From the NCBI GenBank assembly GCA_900552015.1, contig URXY01000016.1:1-34363 (forward strand): a DNA stretch of 34,363 bases, given 5' to 3'. Made by a program: the position numbers and the translations under genes. The DNA comes from an uncultured Eubacteriales bacterium. Its GTDB lineage: Bacteria > Bacillota > Clostridia > Oscillospirales > Oscillospiraceae. Below the pieces are notes generated by a model. It saw only the letters and a program-made list of their open reading frames with translations. It was not told the DNA's origin and did not search any database. Each line of letters begins with the position of its first letter. Position 1 is the first letter of the stretch. Positions 31,207 through 34,363 of the stretch are shown piece by piece.

Positions 31207-32436
31207 ATGACAAAAACACTCTGGACAAAGGATTTTATCCGCATCACGCTCGCGACCTCGCTCGGCGCGGCAGGCGGTATTCTCAGCAGCTTTGCGCTGT
31301 CGTTTCTCGTCTTCGACGAAACGGGCAGCACGCTGGCCTCGGCGCTCGTGGTGGCGATCCAATTGCTGCCGGGGGCGGTGCTGCCGCTTCTGATCGCGCC
31401 GCTGATGGACCGCTATCCGCGAAAGCCCTTCCTTGTCGGCGGCGATACGGTGAACGCGCTGCTCTATGCGCTCGCGGGCGTCTACCTGCTGCGCTGTGAG
31501 TTCTCTTACACGGTGTATCTCGGCTTTTCGCTGCTGCTCGCGTGCCTGAGCGCCTTTGACGAGCTGGCCTACAGCAGCTTTTACCCGCTCATCCTGCCGG
31601 AGGGCATGGAGGAAAAGGGCTACACGGTTTCCTCGATGCTCTATCCCGTGCTCAAGGTGCTGATGATGCCCGTGGCCGCCGTGCTCTTCGATACGCTGGG
31701 CGTGGCGCGGCTGCTGCTCATGCAGTCGGCGCTGTCGCTCATCTCTGCGCTCATCGAAAATAAGATCACGGTCGCAGAAACGCCGCGCGGCGGCGAGCGC
31801 TTTTCTCTGCGCCTCTGGTGGGGAGATCTCCGCGAGGCGGCGGCCTATCTCAAGCGGGAAAAGGGCTTGCGCGCGCTGTATGATTATATGGCGGTGACCA
31901 ACGGCATGGCGGCGGGTTATTCGCCGCTGCTCATCGCCTTTTTCCGCACAGCGCCCGGCTTTACGGCGGCGATGTACTCCTTTTTCTCCGTGGCGGAGTT
32001 TGCCGGGCGCTCACTCGGCGGCGTGGTGCGCTACCGCTATAGCCTGCCGGAAAAGAAACGCTTTCCCTTCATCTTTGCTGTCTATCAGGTCTATGAGATG
32101 ATGGACGTGCTGCTTTTGTGGCTGCCGTATCCGCTGATGCTCGCAAATCGCGCTTTCTGTGGCTTTCTCGGCATCAACAGCGCAACGATCCGCCAAGCGG
32201 CGGTGCAGCGCTATCTTCCCGACCCTCTGCGCGCCCGCATCAACGCCTATGAGAGTATGCTCATCACGGCTGCGAGCGCTGTGCTCTCGCTCGCGGTGGG
32301 GGCGCTCGGCGAGGTGATGGACTACCGGCGCTGCGTCAGCCTCTGCGCCGCGCTGACGCTGCTCTCCTGCTGGATGACGGTCTTTCGTCATCGCGGTGCG
32401 GTCAGGGAAGTGCTGCGCGGCGAGAAGGCTGTGTGA
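31207..32436 (+). CDS. MFS transporter
   Basis: A 409-residue polytopic protein of the major facilitator superfamily with about twelve hydrophobic helices. The helix 2-3 loop has the usual MDRYPRKPFLVGGD (residues ~71-84), and the central cytosolic loop with LRLWWGDLREAAAYLKREKG lies near residues 200-219. The first helix has the typical start TLATSLGAAGGILSSFALSFL in key residues. The export type resembles drug or macrolide efflux proteins, but the substrate is unknown. The start has GAGGTGAG six bases upstream. No strong promoter is visible, so it may depend on read-through past the preceding terminator. Confidence 0.88.
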   Translation: MTKTLWTKDFIRITLATSLGAAGGILSSFALSFLVFDETGSTLASALVVAIQLLPGAVLPLLIAPLMDRYPRKPFLVGGDTVNALLYALAGVYLLRCEFSYTVYLGFSLLLACLSAFDELAYSSFYPLILPEGMEEKGYTVSSMLYPVLKVLMMPVAAVLFDTLGVARLLLMQSALSLISALIENKITVAETPRGGERFSLRLWWGDLREAAAYLKREKGLRALYDYMAVTNGMAAGYSPLLIAFFRTAPGFTAAMYSFFSVAEFAGRSLGGVVRYRYSLPEKKRFPFIFAVYQVYEMMDVLLLWLPYPLMLANRAFCGFLGINSATIRQAAVQRYLPDPLRARINAYESMLITAASAVLSLAVGALGEVMDYRRCVSLCAALTLLSCWMTVFRHRGAVREVLRGEKAV

Positions 32437-32457
32437 GCAGTTTTCTTGCACTTTCCC

Positions 32458-32486
32458 TTGTTTTCTGCGGATAAATATAGTATAAT
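32458..32486 (+). promoter_or_regulatory. Promoter of argS
   Basis: TTGTTT (32458-32463), a 17-base spacer and a perfect TATAAT (32481-32486), giving a leader of about 80 bases. Confidence 0.7.
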
Positions 32487-32572
32487 TGCAAAAAAGTATC
32501 CCCATGGGGCGATTTCGGGCGAATGTGCCGCGCCGTTTGGGTAAAACCGCAAAGGATAGAGGAGAAATTGCT

Positions 32573-34312
32573 ATGAATATGATCCGCAGCGCAAAGAACC
32601 AGATCGCCGAGCTGACGGCGGCGGCTTATCGCGCGGCTGTGCAGGAGGGGTTGCTGCCCGAGGGCGTGCAGACCATCCCCGCCGTGGAGATCCCCAAGGA
32701 TACCGCCAACGGCGACTATACGACGACGTTCTGCCTGGCCGCGTCCAAGGCCATGCGCAAGAATCCCCGCGAGGTCGCAAAAATTCTGACCGAGCACATG
32801 GACCTGAGCAACACGTACTTTACGAGCGTCGAGATCGCGGGCCCCGGCTTTTTGAACTTCCGCCTCGGCGACAAGTGGTACGCCGACGTTCTGACCGCCG
32901 TTGAGGAGGAGAAGGGCGACTACGGCCGCGACAATTGGCTGGGCGGCAAGAAGTACATGGTCGAGTTCGTCTCCGCGAACCCCACGGGCCCCATGCACAT
33001 GGGCAACGCCCGCGGCGGCGTGCTGGGCGATACGCTGGCCGAGGTGCTCGATTGGTCGGGCGCGAAGGTCTGGCGTGAGTTCTACGTCAACGACTTCGGC
33101 AACCAGATCGAAAAGTTCGCCAAGAGCATCGAGGCGCGCTATATCCAGCTCATCCGCGGCGAGGATGCCGTCGAGTTCCCCGAGGACGGCTACCACGGCG
33201 ACGATATCCGCGAGCTTGCCAAGGCCTTCTACGATGTTCACGGCGAGAGCTACCTTGATAAATCCGTCGAGGAGCGCCATGCTGACATGGCACGCTTTGG
33301 TCTGGAGCGCAACATCCCGAAGATGAAGAGCGACCTTGAGCGCTACGGCATCAAGTTCGACGAGTGGTTTTTTGAGTCCTCGCTGCACAACAGCGGTTAT
33401 GTCAAGGACACCGTCGAGGAGTTGCACAAGCTCGGCTGGACGTATGAGAAGGAAGGCGCGCTCTGGCTCAAGACCGCCGACATCATGCGCGAGCAGTACC
33501 GCAAGCAGGGCAAGAAGGATGCCGACATCGACAAACTCGACTTGAAGGACGACGTGCTGCGCCGCGCCAACGGCTTCTACACCTACTTCGCCGGCGATAT
33601 CGCCTATCACCGCAACAAGTTCGCCGTGCGTCATTTCGACAAGGTCATCAACATCTGGGGCGCCGACCACCACGGCCATGTGGCACGTATGAAGGGCGCG
33701 ATGGACGCACTGGGCCTCGATGGGACCAACCGCCTCGACATCGTGCTGATGCAGCTCGTTAAGCTCGTGCGCGACGGCGAGGTCGTGCGTATGTCCAAGC
33801 GCACGGGCAAGACCATTTCGCTCTCTGACCTGCTCGATGAGATTCCCGTCGATGCCTGCCGTTACTTCTTCAACGCCAAGCCCGACACGCAGATGGAATT
33901 CGACCTCGGCCTCGCCGTGCGCGAGGACAGCGAGAACCCCATCTACTATATCCAGTATGCGCACGCGCGTATTTGCAGCCTCTTAAAGGCGCTGGAAGAG
34001 GAAGGCCACAGCGTCAAGCCCGGCGCGGTGGATATGTCCATCCTCTCGAGCGACGCCGAGCGCGCGCTCATCAAGGAACTGTCCTCCTTTGCTGAGGAAA
34101 TTCGCATGGCGGCGCGCGACTACGACCCGAGCTATATCAACCGCTATCTCATGCGCCTTGCCGCGGCGTTCCACAAGTTCTACAATGCCTGCCGCATCAA
34201 GGGCGAGGACGAGGCTGTCATCGACGCGCGCCTCAAGCTCGCGAGCGCGACCCGTCAGGTGCTCGCCAACGGCCTTGGCGTTATCGGCTGCTCCGCACCG
34301 GAGAAGATGTAA
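32573..34312 (+). CDS. argS: Arginyl-tRNA synthetase
   Basis: Class I synthetase charging tRNA-Arg, 579 residues, full length. The N-terminal Add-1 domain spans about 1-120. The HIGH-like motif is HMGN in NPTGPMHMGNARGG near residue 142. The KMSKS-equivalent is RMSKRTGKT near 405-413, and the C-terminal DALR anticodon-binding domain is recognisable by its helical ending (RYLMRLAAAFHKFYNACRI). The start has AGAGGAGAAA seven bases upstream. It has its own promoter, no T-box leader that I can see, and a strong terminator directly after the stop. Confidence 0.97.
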   Translation: MNMIRSAKNQIAELTAAAYRAAVQEGLLPEGVQTIPAVEIPKDTANGDYTTTFCLAASKAMRKNPREVAKILTEHMDLSNTYFTSVEIAGPGFLNFRLGDKWYADVLTAVEEEKGDYGRDNWLGGKKYMVEFVSANPTGPMHMGNARGGVLGDTLAEVLDWSGAKVWREFYVNDFGNQIEKFAKSIEARYIQLIRGEDAVEFPEDGYHGDDIRELAKAFYDVHGESYLDKSVEERHADMARFGLERNIPKMKSDLERYGIKFDEWFFESSLHNSGYVKDTVEELHKLGWTYEKEGALWLKTADIMREQYRKQGKKDADIDKLDLKDDVLRRANGFYTYFAGDIAYHRNKFAVRHFDKVINIWGADHHGHVARMKGAMDALGLDGTNRLDIVLMQLVKLVRDGEVVRMSKRTGKTISLSDLLDEIPVDACRYFFNAKPDTQMEFDLGLAVREDSENPIYYIQYAHARICSLLKALEEEGHSVKPGAVDMSILSSDAERALIKELSSFAEEIRMAARDYDPSYINRYLMRLAAAFHKFYNACRIKGEDEAVIDARLKLASATRQVLANGLGVIGCSAPEKM

Positions 34313-34330
34313 AACAGTATACCGACAACA

Positions 34331-34363
34331 AAAAGGCGTCCGGCCACTGGCCGGACGCCTTTT
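34331..34363. terminator. Terminator of argS
   Basis: A stem of about 15 bp (34331-34345 with 34349-34363) around ACT, AAAA on one side and TTTT on the other, reaching the end of the window. Confidence 0.85.

Noticed and set aside
32487..32572. Possible T-box leader before argS (and metG)
   Set aside because: The leaders are short and I find no T-box consensus or specifier-type structure.
32402..33964. A 520-codon open frame on the minus strand
   Set aside because: It lies wholly antisense to argS, and its Val/Leu/Ala/Asp-rich translation is the usual mirror of a GC-rich gene; no start signal.
1..34363. CRISPR arrays, tRNA or rRNA genes, insertion sequences
   Set aside because: No regularly spaced repeats, no tRNA-like T-arm signature outside coding sequence, and no transposase or integrase frame were seen.

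Overview
The window looks like a chromosomal segment of an endospore-forming, GC-rich member of the Clostridia. My best guess is the Oscillospiraceae/Oscillibacter group. The guess rests on a spoIIID gene (a regulator confined to endospore formers), a SufCBDSU iron-sulfur operon headed by an Rrf2 regulator, S-layer-homology (SLH) proteins, an LCP-family wall enzyme and strongly G+C-biased codons. No rRNA, tRNA, CRISPR array, phage or transposase gene was seen.

Layout. 1-614: a gene-free stretch packed with small hairpins, ending in the metG terminator. 615-7020 (minus): metG with its own promoter, preceded by a tightly packed six-gene operon (radical SAM/SPASM protein, mutY, thymidine kinase, PflX-like radical SAM protein, small zinc-ribbon protein, dCMP deaminase) that mixes DNA repair and thymidylate-precursor salvage with two radical SAM enzymes of unknown substrate. 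7150-7926 (plus): a metallo-beta-lactamase-fold protein transcribed divergently. 8071-13276 (minus): iscR-sufC-sufB-sufD-sufS-sufU, with a near-consensus promoter covered by two matching 17-bp palindromes. 13501-16540 (minus): an exported SLH/transglutaminase-like protein, an LCP protein and spoIIID. 16706-20660: a membrane-anchored spermidine-synthase-like protein (plus), an AEC permease (minus), and a sugar-nucleotidyltransferase followed by an orphan 73-residue protein (plus).

20952-29711 is the most interesting part, an arginine-catabolism locus. It holds a YjiH-type multi-pass membrane protein, a MocR/GntR-aminotransferase regulator, arginine deiminase (arcA), ArgR and, converging from the other side, ornithine carbamoyltransferase. 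The MocR regulator has lost the lysine that holds PLP and two neighbouring PLP contacts. The promoters of the YjiH gene and of arcA both carry a matching pair of direct repeats 24 bp apart that abut the -35 region with the same geometry, which suggests one activator (most likely this MocR protein) controls both. Inside the locus sits a large SLH surface protein. Its leader carries a c-di-GMP-I (GEMM) riboswitch and a terminator hairpin that also contains the ribosome-binding site, and its middle portion is visibly poorer in G+C than its ends.

29961-34363 (plus): an XRE/helical-repeat regulator, an MFS transporter and argS. Promoters and hairpins were read by eye, and no database search was possible.
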